DNA of 64,000 nt from Thermopolyspora flexuosa (GTDB taxonomy: Bacteria; Actinomycetota; Actinomycetes; Streptosporangiales; Streptosporangiaceae), in NCBI RefSeq assembly GCF_006716785.1, contig NZ_VFPQ01000001.1, forward strand, positions 744,001 to 808,000, given 5' to 3'. Positions 1 to 8,100 of the stretch are shown piece after piece. Every line of letters starts with the position of its first letter. Position 1 is the stretch's first letter. Made by a program: the position numbers and the translations under genes. The notes below the pieces were generated by a model. The model had not been told where the DNA came from, ran no database searches, and saw only the letters and a program-made list of their open reading frames with translations.

Positions 1-858
1 CATCTCCGAGTGCACCTTCACGTGCAGCATGATCCCCTCCGCGCCGGAGATCGTCCTCGCCCCGGAGATCCACACGTGGTGGACGAGCGGGAAGTCGTAC
101 AGCAGCTCGGCGAGGGCGAACCGGAGCGCGGGCAGGATCGGGTGGTTGATCCGCTTGTAGCCCGGATCCACCTGCTGCATGGGACCGGACAGGTGCGGCC
201 GGGGCGCGGGCACCCAGGCCTGGAGCGAGCCGGGCGGGGGAGCGGCGGACGCGGCGGGCGGCGCCGCCGGGGCGGGGAACGCGGGCCCCGCGGGCGTCGG
301 CGGGACCGGCGCGGATCCCGGCAGCTCGCGCGCCGGCGGGCCGGGCGGGGCGGCCGGCGGCGCGCCCTGCGCGGTGCCCGGGTAGGCGGACGAGCGCGGG
401 ATCGTGGCCATCGCGCCGGTGGCGTAGGCGCGCGGCGCCGTACCGGTGCCGGACTGGGCGGTGCCGGATTGGGCGGTGCCGGTCGGGGTCGCGAGGGCGG
501 GCGACGGAGCCGGCGGATTCACCTCCAGATAGCGCTTGAGGTCCGCGATGGGGATCGCCGCCGCGGCGGGCCCGGCGGCGTCGATGACGATCTCTCGCAC
601 CCCGGTGACCCGCTGGATATCGATGATCGTCTGGGCGTCGCACTCCGACAGCCGATGGCTGCCCCGGTGCCGTGCGTAGGTCGCCGGGCTGGTGTAGCCG
701 AGCAGCACGCGCTCACCGGCCTGCGTGGTGCCGAGCACGACCGACCGGTCCGGTCGCACGGCGACCAGGATTCCCCCTTCGGCGAGGGCGGCGAGCAGGC
801 GGTGCGGGCTGCCGTGCTGCGCGAGGACTTCGCCGAGAGCGGGGTTCCCGATGCTCAT
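1..858 (-). CDS. SseB-family protein (C-terminus off the window)
   Basis: Open frame on the minus strand from ATG at 858 to the left edge with no stop (286 codons seen). The first ~110 residues resemble the SseB N-terminal domain (segment ILVAVRPDRSVVLGTTQAGE followed by VLLGYTSPATYARH). A linker of ~100 residues very rich in Pro, Ala and Gly follows (about residues 115-215). A second folded part contains YKRINHPILPALRFALAELL and VHHVWISGA and continues out of the window. SseB-like proteins are common in actinobacteria and their biochemical role is not established. The fold assignment is by recognition only. Longer plus-strand frames over the same bases are arginine/glycine-rich antisense readings. 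Confidence 0.6.
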   Translation of the reverse strand, partial: MSIGNPALGEVLAQHGSPHRLLAALAEGGILVAVRPDRSVVLGTTQAGERVLLGYTSPATYARHRGSHRLSECDAQTIIDIQRVTGVREIVIDAAGPAAAAIPIADLKRYLEVNPPAPSPALATPTGTAQSGTAQSGTGTAPRAYATGAMATIPRSSAYPGTAQGAPPAAPPGPPARELPGSAPVPPTPAGPAFPAPAAPPAASAAPPPGSLQAWVPAPRPHLSGPMQQVDPGYKRINHPILPALRFALAELLYDFPLVHHVWISGARTISGAEGIMLHVKVHSEM

Positions 859-1077
859 ATGGCGAACGATACGGACAGGAGCATGACCTTAGCAGCGTAT
901 TCGCCAAGATTTCGTACCGGCAACACCGAGTTCTCCGGTACGGTTCGGTTGGCGCGTCGGCGGGAGGGCCGCGGGAAGGGGTCCCGACGGTGTCGCGGCG
1001 GCCCGCTTCGCCCGCGCGTATGACGACGGTCACAGCGCGGTGACCTGCAGATATGAAGTCGAGTCTCGCATTGCGGA

Positions 1078-1112
1078 CGCTTGTGAGAGCTTTCACATGC
1101 GCCCACTAGACT
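1078..1112 (+). promoter_or_regulatory. CRP/GlxR-type palindrome and -10 box upstream of serA
   Basis: TGTGA (1082-1086), six bases, then TCACA (1093-1097) is an exact match to the CRP/GlxR consensus; the dyad extends to 1078-1101 with 10 of 12 positions paired. A -10-like TAGACT lies at 1107-1112, six bases before a GTG at 1119, so transcription probably starts at about 1119. The palindrome centre is then near -29, overlapping the -35 region, which would suit repression rather than activation. That last point is inference. Confidence 0.6.
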
Positions 1113-1154
1113 CGTCTGGTGTCCGAGCAGCCGCACAAGCCGAAGGGTCCATTC

Positions 1155-2744
1155 GTGAACAAGCCCGTCGTACTCGTCGCCGAGGAACTTTCCGAAGCGG
1201 GTCTCGCCCTGCTGGGCGCCGACTTCGAGGTACGCCACACCGACGGAGCCGACCGTTCCGCGCTGCTGCCGGCCCTGGCGGAGGCGGACGCGCTCATCGT
1301 CCGCAGCGCCACCCAGGTGGACGCCGAGGCGCTCGCGCACGCGCCGCGCCTGCGCGTGGTCGCCCGCGCCGGCGTCGGTCTCGACAATGTGGACGTGGAG
1401 GCCGCGACCAAGGCCGGTGTCATGGTCGTGAACGCCCCCACCTCCAACATCGTCAGCGCCGCCGAGCACACGATCGCGCTCATCCTCGCCTGCGCGCGCA
1501 ACGTCCCCCAGGGCCACGCGGCGCTCAAGGGCGGGGAGTGGAAGCGCTCGAAGTACACCGGCGTGGAGCTCGACCAGAAGACGGTCGGCATCCTCGGGCT
1601 CGGCCGCATCGGCCAGCTCGTGGCCCAGCGCCTCGCGCCGTTCGGGGTCGAGCTGATCGCCTACGACCCGTACCTGCAGCCCGCCCGCGCCGCGCAGATC
1701 GGCGTGCGCCTCGTCGGGCTGGAGGAGCTGCTGCAGCGCTCCGACTTCATCACCGTTCACCTGCCCAAGACCAAGGAGACGATCGGCCTCATCGGCGACC
1801 GCGAGCTGCACATGGTCAAGCCGACCGTGCGCATCATCAACGTCGCCCGGGGCGGCATCGTCGACGAGAACGCGCTGTACGCCGCGATCAAGGAGGGCCG
1901 GGTCGCCGGCGCCGCGCTCGACGTGTTCGCCAAGGAGCCGTGCACCGACAGCCCGCTGTTCGAGCTCGACCAGGTCGTGGTCACCCCGCACCTCGGCGCC
2001 TCCACCCACGAGGCCCAGGAGAAGGCCGGAACCCAGGTGGCCCGCAGCGTCAAGCTCGCCCTCGCGGGCGAGTTCGTGCCCGACGCGGTGAACGTGCAGG
2101 GCGGCCCCGTGGCCGACTACGTCAAGCCGGGCCTGCCGCTCGCCGAGAAGCTGGGCCGGGTGTTCACCGCGCTCGCCGGTGAGGTCGCCACCCGCCTCGA
2201 CGTGGAGGTCCGCGGCGAGATCGTCCAGCACGACGTGCGGGTGCTCGAGCTCGCCGCGCTCAAGGGCGTGTTCACCGACGTGGTCGAGGAGGCGGTGACC
2301 TACGTCAACGCCCCGCTGCTCGCCAAGGACCGCGGGGTGGTCGTCGAGCTGGTCACCAGCGAGGAGAGCGCGGACTGGCGGAACGTGGTCACCGTGCGCG
2401 GCGTGCTCGCCGACGGCCGCACGGTCACCGTGTCCGGCACGCTCTCCGGGCCGCGGCAGATCCAGAAGCTGGTGAACGTCAACGGCTTCGACATCGAGAT
2501 CGAGCCCACCGAGCACCTGGCGTTCTTCACCTACGTCGACCGGCCCGGCATCGTCGGGATCGTCGGCCAGATCCTCGGCGAGCACGGCGTGAACATCGCC
2601 TCGATGCAGGTGTCCCGGAACGAGAAGGGCGGCAAGGCGCTCATCGCGCTCACCGTCGACACCGCGATCCCGGACGAGGCGATGGAGCAGATCCTCAGCG
2701 GCATCGGCGCCGAGACCGGCCGCCGGGTGGACCTCAGCGAGTGA
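1155..2744 (+). CDS. serA: D-3-phosphoglycerate dehydrogenase
   Basis: Oxidises 3-phosphoglycerate to 3-phosphohydroxypyruvate with NAD, the first step of serine synthesis in the cytosol. From the GTG at 1155 the protein has 529 residues, the normal actinobacterial long form (M. tuberculosis SerA1 is 528). It carries the NAD motif GLGRIG (148-153), catalytic Arg232 (in ARGGIVDE), Glu261 and His279 (TPHLGAST), an intervening domain, and a C-terminal ACT domain from about 455 that senses serine in this family. The chosen start has AAGGG at 1142-1146 and aligns with relatives that begin near KPVVLVAEE. An in-frame GTG at 1119, exactly at the predicted transcription start, would add 12 residues and could be a leaderless start. 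The promoter carries a CRP-like palindrome. Confidence 0.95.
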   Translation: MNKPVVLVAEELSEAGLALLGADFEVRHTDGADRSALLPALAEADALIVRSATQVDAEALAHAPRLRVVARAGVGLDNVDVEAATKAGVMVVNAPTSNIVSAAEHTIALILACARNVPQGHAALKGGEWKRSKYTGVELDQKTVGILGLGRIGQLVAQRLAPFGVELIAYDPYLQPARAAQIGVRLVGLEELLQRSDFITVHLPKTKETIGLIGDRELHMVKPTVRIINVARGGIVDENALYAAIKEGRVAGAALDVFAKEPCTDSPLFELDQVVVTPHLGASTHEAQEKAGTQVARSVKLALAGEFVPDAVNVQGGPVADYVKPGLPLAEKLGRVFTALAGEVATRLDVEVRGEIVQHDVRVLELAALKGVFTDVVEEAVTYVNAPLLAKDRGVVVELVTSEESADWRNVVTVRGVLADGRTVTVSGTLSGPRQIQKLVNVNGFDIEIEPTEHLAFFTYVDRPGIVGIVGQILGEHGVNIASMQVSRNEKGGKALIALTVDTAIPDEAMEQILSGIGAETGRRVDLSE

Positions 2745-2844
2745 GGCCCGGCGCCGTCACCGTCCGGTGTCTCAACATGTGAAAAGGCGTGCTACGGGGC
2801 GAGACGGCGGTGCCGTCGGCCCGGTAGGCTGACGGGCAGACCGC

Positions 2845-2875
2845 CGGGGCGCGCCGTCGCCGGCCGTGCGCCCCG
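2845..2875 (+). terminator. Hairpin after serA
   Basis: Eight-base inverted repeat CGGGGCGC (2845-2852) and GCGCCCCG (2868-2875) with a 15-nt loop, between serA and the small gene at 2950. There is no long T tract, as is usual in high-GC actinobacteria, so termination is inferred. Confidence 0.4.
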
Positions 2876-2949
2876 TAGCCGTCGTTCTTCGCCGCGCCGT
2901 GTGCCGTGCGCCCGGCGCGCCGTCTCGCATCACGGAATTGGGTCCCACC

Positions 2950-3081
2950 ATGTACGACATGTACGCCTGGAGTCGGCAGAACCCGCCCGAGGAGCCGGAG
3001 CGGAAGGCCGCCGACGCCGTGCAGGCCGCGCTCGACCGCCGCGACAACGGCGGCGCCGTACCGCCCCGCACCTCCCGGTAA
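2950..3081 (+). CDS. Small hypothetical protein (43 aa)
   Basis: ATG at 2950 begins MYDMYAWSRQNPPEEPERKA and the frame ends at 3081. The product is hydrophilic and charged, with no signal peptide, membrane segment or cysteine. The frame is open further upstream, but the residues before this ATG are low-information (R/A/P rich). It lies between serA and leuB, 55 bases before the leuB start, and its position suggests co-transcription or a separate short transcript. No function is recognised and it contains no Leu/Ile/Val run, so it is not an attenuator peptide. It is called real because of the natural amino-acid composition of the last 43 codons. Confidence 0.5.
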   Translation: MYDMYAWSRQNPPEEPERKAADAVQAALDRRDNGGAVPPRTSR

Positions 3082-3124
3082 GGGCCGGGACAAGGGATCA
3101 CACGAGGTCACCACAGGGTTCGGA

Positions 3125-3130
3125 TAAGGT
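3125..3130 (+). promoter_or_regulatory. -10 box of leuB, leaderless spacing
   Basis: TAAGGT at 3125-3130 lies six bases before the leuB ATG (3137), placing the transcription start on or next to the start codon. No Shine-Dalgarno sequence precedes the ATG. No convincing -35 is visible. Confidence 0.45.
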
Positions 3131-3136
3131 ACGGCC

Positions 3137-4186
3137 ATGCTGGACGAACACGGCACGCTCAAGTTGGCGGTCATCCCCGGTGACGGCATCGGCACCGAGG
3201 TCGTGGCCGAGGGCCTGAAGGTCCTCGACGCCGCCGGGGTCAAGGCCGAGACCACCACATATGACCTTGGCGCCAAGCGCTACCACGCGACGGGCGAGAC
3301 CCTGCCCGACTCGGTACTCGAGGAGCTGCGCGGCTACGACGCGATCCTGCTCGGCGCCGTCGGCGACCCGAGCGTGCCGCCCGGCGTACTCGAGCGCGAC
3401 CTGCTGCTGCGGCTGCGCTTCGAGCTCGACCACTACGTGAACCTGCGCCCGGTCAAGCTCTTCCCCGGCGTGACCACCCCGATCGCCGGGGCCGGACCCG
3501 AGGACATCGACATGGTCGTGGTCCGGGAGGGCACCGAGGGCCCGTACGCGGGCGCGGGCGGCGTGCTGCGCCGCGGCACCCCGCACGAGATCGCCACGCA
3601 GGAGTCGTTCAACACCGCGTACGGCGTGGCCCGCGTGGTCCGCTACGCGTTCGCCAAGGCCCAGGCCCGGCCGCGCAAGAAGCTCACGCTGGTGCACAAG
3701 ACCAACGTGCTCACCTACGCCGGTGACCTGTGGATGCGCACGGTGGAGAGCATCGCGCCGGAGTTCCCGGACGTGACCGTCGACTACTGCCACGTCGACG
3801 CGGCCTCGATGTTCTTCGTCACCCAGCCGTCGCGCTTCGACGTGATCGTCACCGACAACCTGTTCGGCGACATCCTCACCGACATCGGCGCCGCGATCGC
3901 CGGCGGCATCGGCCTGGCGGCGAGCGGCAACGTCAACCCCGAGCGCACCGCGCCGAGCATGTTCGAGCCGGTGCACGGCAGCGCGCCCGACATCGCCGGG
4001 CAGGGCAAGGCCGACCCGACCGCCACCGTGCTGTCGGTGGCCATGATGCTCGACCACCTCGGCCTGACCGAGGCCGCCGCCCGGGTGGAGCGCGCCGTCG
4101 CGGCCGACCTCGCCGAGCGCGCGGGCGCGGGCACCCGTTCCACGAGCCAGATCGGCGACGACATCGCCAAGCGAGTAGCCGGCTGA
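3137..4186 (+). CDS. leuB: 3-isopropylmalate dehydrogenase
   Basis: Oxidative decarboxylation of 3-isopropylmalate to 2-ketoisocaproate with NAD, the third step of leucine synthesis. The 349 residues match the actinobacterial family length. Visible landmarks are the nucleotide-loop start [10 protein letters not shown] (13-22), the substrate arginines in LLRLRFELD and LRPVKL, Arg130 in [13 protein letters not shown] with Tyr137, Lys188 (LVHKTN), and the metal-site aspartates in [10 protein letters not shown] (240-249). It follows serA and precedes ilvE, as in M. tuberculosis and Streptomyces neighbourhoods. A perfect 14-bp inverted repeat follows it. The leucine pathway partners leuC and leuD are 15 kb downstream. 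Confidence 0.96.
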   Translation: MLDEHGTLKLAVIPGDGIGTEVVAEGLKVLDAAGVKAETTTYDLGAKRYHATGETLPDSVLEELRGYDAILLGAVGDPSVPPGVLERDLLLRLRFELDHYVNLRPVKLFPGVTTPIAGAGPEDIDMVVVREGTEGPYAGAGGVLRRGTPHEIATQESFNTAYGVARVVRYAFAKAQARPRKKLTLVHKTNVLTYAGDLWMRTVESIAPEFPDVTVDYCHVDAASMFFVTQPSRFDVIVTDNLFGDILTDIGAAIAGGIGLAASGNVNPERTAPSMFEPVHGSAPDIAGQGKADPTATVLSVAMMLDHLGLTEAAARVERAVAADLAERAGAGTRSTSQIGDDIAKRVAG

Positions 4187-4210
4187 ACGGGCCGCCACTC
4201 GACGATCCTC

Positions 4211-4249
4211 ACGAACGCGCACGGCGGCCGACGCCCCGTGCGCGTTCGT
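4211..4249 (+). terminator. Strong stem-loop after leuB
   Basis: A perfect 14-bp inverted repeat: ACGAACGCGCACGG (4211-4224) pairs with 4236-4249 around an 11-nt loop. It starts 25 bases after the leuB stop. The downstream run is TTCGTCATGTT, without a clean U tract. Confidence 0.7.
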
Positions 4250-4388
4250 CATGTTCCGGCGCGATCCGCCGGATCCGCATCATCCGCTTGGCGACGCTTT
4301 GACGTCGCATTCACTACAGTTTTCACCCGAACCGGCCGCGGCGCACAATGAGATGGGGCGCGACCACCGAAAAGAGAAGGATCCCGTC

Positions 4389-5486
4389 ATGACCACCGCT
4401 CACCGCCTTACCTTCGACGTGCAGCTCTCCGACCACGCGCGCACTCCGGAGGAGCGCGAGCGGGTACTGGCGAACCCCGGGTTCGGGCGGCACTTCACCG
4501 ACCACATGATCGTGATCGAGTGGACCGAGGGGCGTGGCTGGCACGACGCGCGGCTCGTGCCGTACCAGCCGCTCACCCTGGATCCGGCGACGTCGGTGTT
4601 CCACTACGGGCAGGAGCTGTTCGAGGGGCTGAAGGCGTACCGGCAGGCGAACGGCTCGATCGTGATGTTCCGCCCGTACGCGAACGCGGCCCGGTTCAAC
4701 AGCTCGGCGCGCCGCATGGCCATGCCCGAGCTGCCCGAGGACGTGTTCGTCGAGTCGCTCGAGCTGCTCGTGCAGACCGACAAGGAGTGGGTGCCGACCA
4801 CCGAGGGGCACAGCCTCTACCTGCGCCCCTTCATGATCGCCACGGAGGTCGGGCTCGGGGTCAACCACCCGTCGAAGAGCTACAAGTACATCGTGATCGC
4901 CTCCCCGGCCGCGTCGTACTTCGCCGGCGGGATCAAGCCGGTCACGGTGTGGCTGTCGAAGGAGTACACCCGTGCCGCGCCCGGCGGCACCGGGTTCGCC
5001 AAGTGCGGTGGCAACTACGGGGCCGCGTTCGTCGCCCAGCAGCAGGCCGTGGAGAACGGCTGCGACCAGGTGGTCTGGCTCGACGCCTTCGAGCACCGCT
5101 GGGTCGAGGAGATGGGCGGCATGAACCTGTTCTTCGTGTTCGGCGACCGGCTGGTCACGCCCGCCCTCACCGGCACGCTGCTGCCCGGCGTCACCCGCGA
5201 CTCGCTGCTCAAGCTCGCCGGCGACCTCGGCTACCTCGCCGAGGAGGGCAAGATCTCGGTCGACCTGTGGCGGGCCGGCTGCGAGTCCGGCGAGCTCACC
5301 GAGGTGTTCGCCTGCGGCACCGCCGCGGTGATCACCCCGGTCGGCGCGGTGAAGGACGAGACCGGCGGCTGGACGATCGGCGACGGCACGCCCGGCCCGG
5401 TCACCATGCGGCTGCGCGAGGAGCTCGTCGGCATCCAGTACGGCACCCGCCCGGACACCCGGGACTGGGTGCACAAGGTCTGCTGA
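4389..5486 (+). CDS. ilvE: Branched-chain amino-acid aminotransferase
   Basis: PLP enzyme that performs the last transamination to Leu, Ile and Val with glutamate as donor. The 366 residues start at ATG 4389, preceded by AGAGAAGG at about 4371; this start agrees with family length. Lys205 in [11 protein letters not shown] is the PLP-binding lysine of the fold-IV family, and [15 protein letters not shown] and [11 protein letters not shown] are the conserved cofactor/substrate segments of class II BCATs. The frame is open upstream to 4251, but that leader is atypical. It forms a Leu/Ile supply cluster with leuB and cimA. I found no Leu/Ile/Val-rich leader peptide in the 140 bases upstream. Confidence 0.95.
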   Translation: MTTAHRLTFDVQLSDHARTPEERERVLANPGFGRHFTDHMIVIEWTEGRGWHDARLVPYQPLTLDPATSVFHYGQELFEGLKAYRQANGSIVMFRPYANAARFNSSARRMAMPELPEDVFVESLELLVQTDKEWVPTTEGHSLYLRPFMIATEVGLGVNHPSKSYKYIVIASPAASYFAGGIKPVTVWLSKEYTRAAPGGTGFAKCGGNYGAAFVAQQQAVENGCDQVVWLDAFEHRWVEEMGGMNLFFVFGDRLVTPALTGTLLPGVTRDSLLKLAGDLGYLAEEGKISVDLWRAGCESGELTEVFACGTAAVITPVGAVKDETGGWTIGDGTPGPVTMRLREELVGIQYGTRPDTRDWVHKVC

Positions 5487-5591
5487 CCGTCCTTGGCGCG
5501 TTCCCGCACGTCCTGCGCGGCCTCCCCGTTCGACGAGCGGTGCCGCCGAGGTGCCCGGGGCGCCCGCGATGGCGCCTCCGGGCCGCGGCGG

Positions 5592-6248
5592 TCAGCGCTT
5601 GCGGATCAGGGTGAGCCCGTCCGCCAGCGGCAGCAGGATCACGGTGACCCGCTCGTCGGCGATCACGTGGTCGTTGAACGCGCGGGTGACGCGCACCAGC
5701 TCGTCGTCGTCGGCCGGGTCGGCGACCCGGCCGCGGCGCAGCGTGTTGTCCGCGACGATCAGCCCGCCCGGCACGAGCCGGGACATGATCAGCTCGTAGT
5801 AGTCGACGTACCCGGGCTTGTCCGCGTCGATGAAGGCGAAGTCGATCGACTCGGTCTCCGGCAGCTCGGCGAGGGTCTGCCTCGCCGGGCCGAGCCGCAG
5901 CTCGATCCGGTCCGCGAGGCCCGCCCGCGCCCAGTACTCGCGCGCGATCGCGGTCCACTCCTCGCTCACGTCGAAGCAGGTGAGCCGGCCGCCGGGGGCG
6001 AGCCCGCGGGCGATGCAGATCGACGAGTAGCCGGTGAACGTGCCCACCTCCACCGCGTTCCGCGCGCCCATGAGCTGGGCGAGCATGGTGAGCAGCGGGC
6101 CCTGCTCGGGCGCGATCTGCAGTCCCGCGTGGTCGCCGGTGAGCTCCACGGTCCGCTCGGCGAGTTCCGCCAGCAGCGGATCCGGCGGCGTGGTGTGCTC
6201 CAGGGCGTAGCGGGCGACGTGTTCGGCCATGTACGCGGATGCCTTCAT
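5592..6248 (-). CDS. O-methyltransferase, CCoAOMT-like
   Basis: SAM-dependent methyltransferase of the Methyltransf_3 (caffeoyl-CoA O-methyltransferase-like) family, 218 residues from ATG 6248. Motif I is NAVEVGTFTGYSSICIARGL with the SAM-binding glycines. Further landmarks are CFDVSEEW (acidic residue for the ribose), DFAFIDADKPGYVDYYE with the divalent-metal aspartates, and GGLIVADNTLRRG. The native substrate in actinobacteria is unknown; catechol-type small molecules are typical. It is convergent with ilvE and divergent from the cimA leader. An upstream in-frame ATG at 6257 is a possible alternative start. Confidence 0.85.
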   Translation of the reverse strand: MKASAYMAEHVARYALEHTTPPDPLLAELAERTVELTGDHAGLQIAPEQGPLLTMLAQLMGARNAVEVGTFTGYSSICIARGLAPGGRLTCFDVSEEWTAIAREYWARAGLADRIELRLGPARQTLAELPETESIDFAFIDADKPGYVDYYELIMSRLVPGGLIVADNTLRRGRVADPADDDELVRVTRAFNDHVIADERVTVILLPLADGLTLIRKR

Positions 6249-6343
6249 GCGGGCCATTCTCGCCGAGCCGGGTGAACTCGCCACGCCGGCACGGCGGGTT
6301 GGTGTGCGGAGCACTCCGGACGTGTGGCAAACTGGCAGACGCA

Positions 6344-6388
6344 ATGCGCTACGGTCTGCTGATTATCGGCAGGCGCGCCGGCACTTAG
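6344..6388 (+). CDS. Candidate cimA leader peptide MRYGLLIIGRRAGT
   Basis: A 14-codon frame, ATG 6344 to TAG 6386-6388, with consecutive Leu-Leu-Ile-Ile codons (6356-6367). It sits immediately before a GC-rich hairpin and an intrinsic terminator that end about 60 bases before the citramalate synthase gene. The codon content matches the end product of the downstream pathway (isoleucine) and its sister leucine. There is no good Shine-Dalgarno; translation could be leaderless or weak. Too short to judge by composition, so the call rests on context. Confidence 0.6.
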   Translation: MRYGLLIIGRRAGT

Positions 6389-6440
6389 CACAGGACAATC
6401 GCCGGCGCGCAGACCTCTCACGTCCGTGAGGGGTCTTTTG
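6353..6440 (+). promoter_or_regulatory. Transcription attenuator of cimA
   Basis: Three elements follow or overlap the leader peptide. A perfect 10-bp stem pairs GCGCGCCGGC (6373-6382) with GCCGGCGCGC (6401-6410). An intrinsic terminator stem pairs 6411-6421 with 6426-6436. An alternative pairing joins GGTCTGC (6353-6359, inside the leader codons) to GCAGACC (6409-6415), which would remove the 5' arm of the terminator. Ribosome position on the Leu/Ile codons could therefore decide readthrough, as in known amino-acid attenuators. Which structure forms under starvation is not resolved by inspection. Confidence 0.6.
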
Positions 6441-6446
6441 TTTTGG
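6411..6446 (+). terminator. Intrinsic terminator in the cimA leader
   Basis: AGACCTCTCAC (6411-6421) and GTGAGGGGTCT (6426-6436) form an 11-bp stem with one T-G wobble and a 4-nt loop. It runs into TCTTTTGTTTT, a U-rich tract that is rare in this genome. It lies before, not after, a gene, which points to attenuation. Confidence 0.8.
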
Positions 6447-6501
6447 GCCGAAAGACCGCGCGCGGGCGAGCCGTACCGCCCCTGAGGAGAGAACGGACAC
6501 C

Positions 6502-8100
6502 ATGGCCGACGATCGGTTTCACGTCTACGACACCACGCTTCGCGACGGCGCCCAGCAGGAGGGCCTCAACCTCAGCGTCGCCGACAAGCTCGCCATCGCG
6601 CGGCACCTGGACAGCCTGGGGGTCGGCTTCATCGAGGGCGGCTGGCCGGGGGCGAACCCCAAGGACACCGAGTTCTTCCGGCGGGCTCGGACCGAGCTCG
6701 ACCTGAAGCACGCGCAGCTCGCCGCGTTCGGCGCGACCCGCCGGCCCGGCGTGAAGGCGGCCGATGACCCCCTGGTCGCCGCACTGCGCGAATCCGAGGC
6801 GCCGGTCGTGACGCTCGTCGCCAAGAGCCACGACCGGCACGTGGAGCTGGCCCTCCGCACGACGCTCGAGGAGAACCTCGCGATGATCCGCGACACCGTC
6901 TCCCACCTGCGTGCGGAGGGCCGGCGCGTCTTCCTCGACGCCGAGCACTTCTTCGACGGCTACAAGGCGAACCCGGCGTACGCGCTCGAGGTGGTGCGCA
7001 CCGCCGCGGAGGCCGGGGCCGACGTCATCGCGCTCTGCGACACCAACGGCGGCATGCTCCCCGACGAGCTCGGCGAGGTGGTCGAGGCCGTCGTGGCCAC
7101 CGGGGCGCGCATCGGCATCCACTGCCACGACGACACCGGCTGCGCGGTGGCGAACACCCTCGCCGCGGTCCGCGCCGGGGCCACCCACGTCCAGGGCTGC
7201 GCCAACGGGTACGGCGAGCGCTCGGGCAACGCCAACCTGTTCACCGTGGTGGCGAACCTCCAGCTCAAGCGGGGCTTCGACCTCGTGCCGCCGGAGGCGC
7301 TGGCGGACATGACCCGCATCGCGCACGCCATCTCCGAGGTGACGAACGTCACCCCGAACTCGCACCAGCCGTACGTCGGGGTGTCGGCATTCGCCCACAA
7401 GGCCGGCCTGCACGCCTCGGCGATCAAGGTGGACCCCAACCTCTACCAGCACATCGACCCGGCGCTCGTCGGCAACGACATGCGCATGCTCGTCTCCGAC
7501 ATGGCCGGGCGGGCCTCGGTGGAGCTCAAGGGCCGCGAGCTCGGCTACAAGCTCGACGGCGACCAGGCCCGGGCGCTCGTGGAGCGGGTGAAGGAGCTGG
7601 AGGCCCGCGGGCACACCTTCGAGGCCGCGGACGCCTCCTTCGAGCTGCTGCTGCGCGACACCGTGCACGGCGAGCGGCGGCGGCACTTCACCGTCGAGTC
7701 CTGGCGGGTCATCATCGAGCGCCGCCCCACCGGCGAGGTGGTGAGCGAGGCGACGGTGAAGCTGCACGCCAAGGGCGAGCGCATCGTCGCCACCGGCGAG
7801 GGCAACGGGCCGGTGAACGCGCTCGACCGCGCGGTCCGGCTCGCCCTGGAGCGGCTCTTCCCCGAGCTCGCCGAGCTCGAGCTCATCGACTTCAAGGTGC
7901 GCATCCTCGAGGGCACCCACGGCACCGGCGCGGTCACCCGGGTGCTCGTCACCTCCAGCGACCGGGAGGGCGAGTGGTCCACGGTCGGCGTCGACGAGAA
8001 CATCATCGCCGCCTCCTGGGACGCCCTCGAGCAGGCCGTCACCTTCGGCCTGCTGCGCGCCGGCCGGGAGCCCCAGGAGGTCGCGCCGGTGCTCGGCTAG
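6502..8100 (+). CDS. cimA: Citramalate synthase
   Basis: Condenses pyruvate and acetyl-CoA to (R)-citramalate, giving a threonine-independent route to 2-ketobutyrate and isoleucine. The 532 residues start at ATG 6502 after GAGGAGAGA. The HMGL-like TIM barrel occupies about 1-275: YDTTLRDGAQQE (9-20, catalytic Arg14 and metal Asp15), GIHCHDD (205-211, metal His207/His209) and signature GYGERSGNA (236-244). The LeuA-type allosteric domain is at about 375-525, which binds isoleucine in the family. The family also contains homocitrate and 2-isopropylmalate synthases, but length and the DTTLRDGAQQEG start fit CimA. Expression is probably controlled by the upstream Leu-Leu-Ile-Ile attenuator. The stop overlaps the convergent neighbour's stop in CTAG. 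Confidence 0.92.
   Translation: MADDRFHVYDTTLRDGAQQEGLNLSVADKLAIARHLDSLGVGFIEGGWPGANPKDTEFFRRARTELDLKHAQLAAFGATRRPGVKAADDPLVAALRESEAPVVTLVAKSHDRHVELALRTTLEENLAMIRDTVSHLRAEGRRVFLDAEHFFDGYKANPAYALEVVRTAAEAGADVIALCDTNGGMLPDELGEVVEAVVATGARIGIHCHDDTGCAVANTLAAVRAGATHVQGCANGYGERSGNANLFTVVANLQLKRGFDLVPPEALADMTRIAHAISEVTNVTPNSHQPYVGVSAFAHKAGLHASAIKVDPNLYQHIDPALVGNDMRMLVSDMAGRASVELKGRELGYKLDGDQARALVERVKELEARGHTFEAADASFELLLRDTVHGERRRHFTVESWRVIIERRPTGEVVSEATVKLHAKGERIVATGEGNGPVNALDRAVRLALERLFPELAELELIDFKVRILEGTHGTGAVTRVLVTSSDREGEWSTVGVDENIIAASWDALEQAVTFGLLRAGREPQEVAPVLG

Noticed and set aside
10-1023. Plus-strand 337-codon frame at the left edge
   Set aside because: Arg/Gly-rich composition without domains; the minus strand gives a clean SseB-like protein over the same bases.
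855-2585. Long minus-strand frame opposite serA
   Set aside because: His/Asp/Leu/Arg-rich antisense reading of a well-supported serA; typical high-GC third-position artefact.
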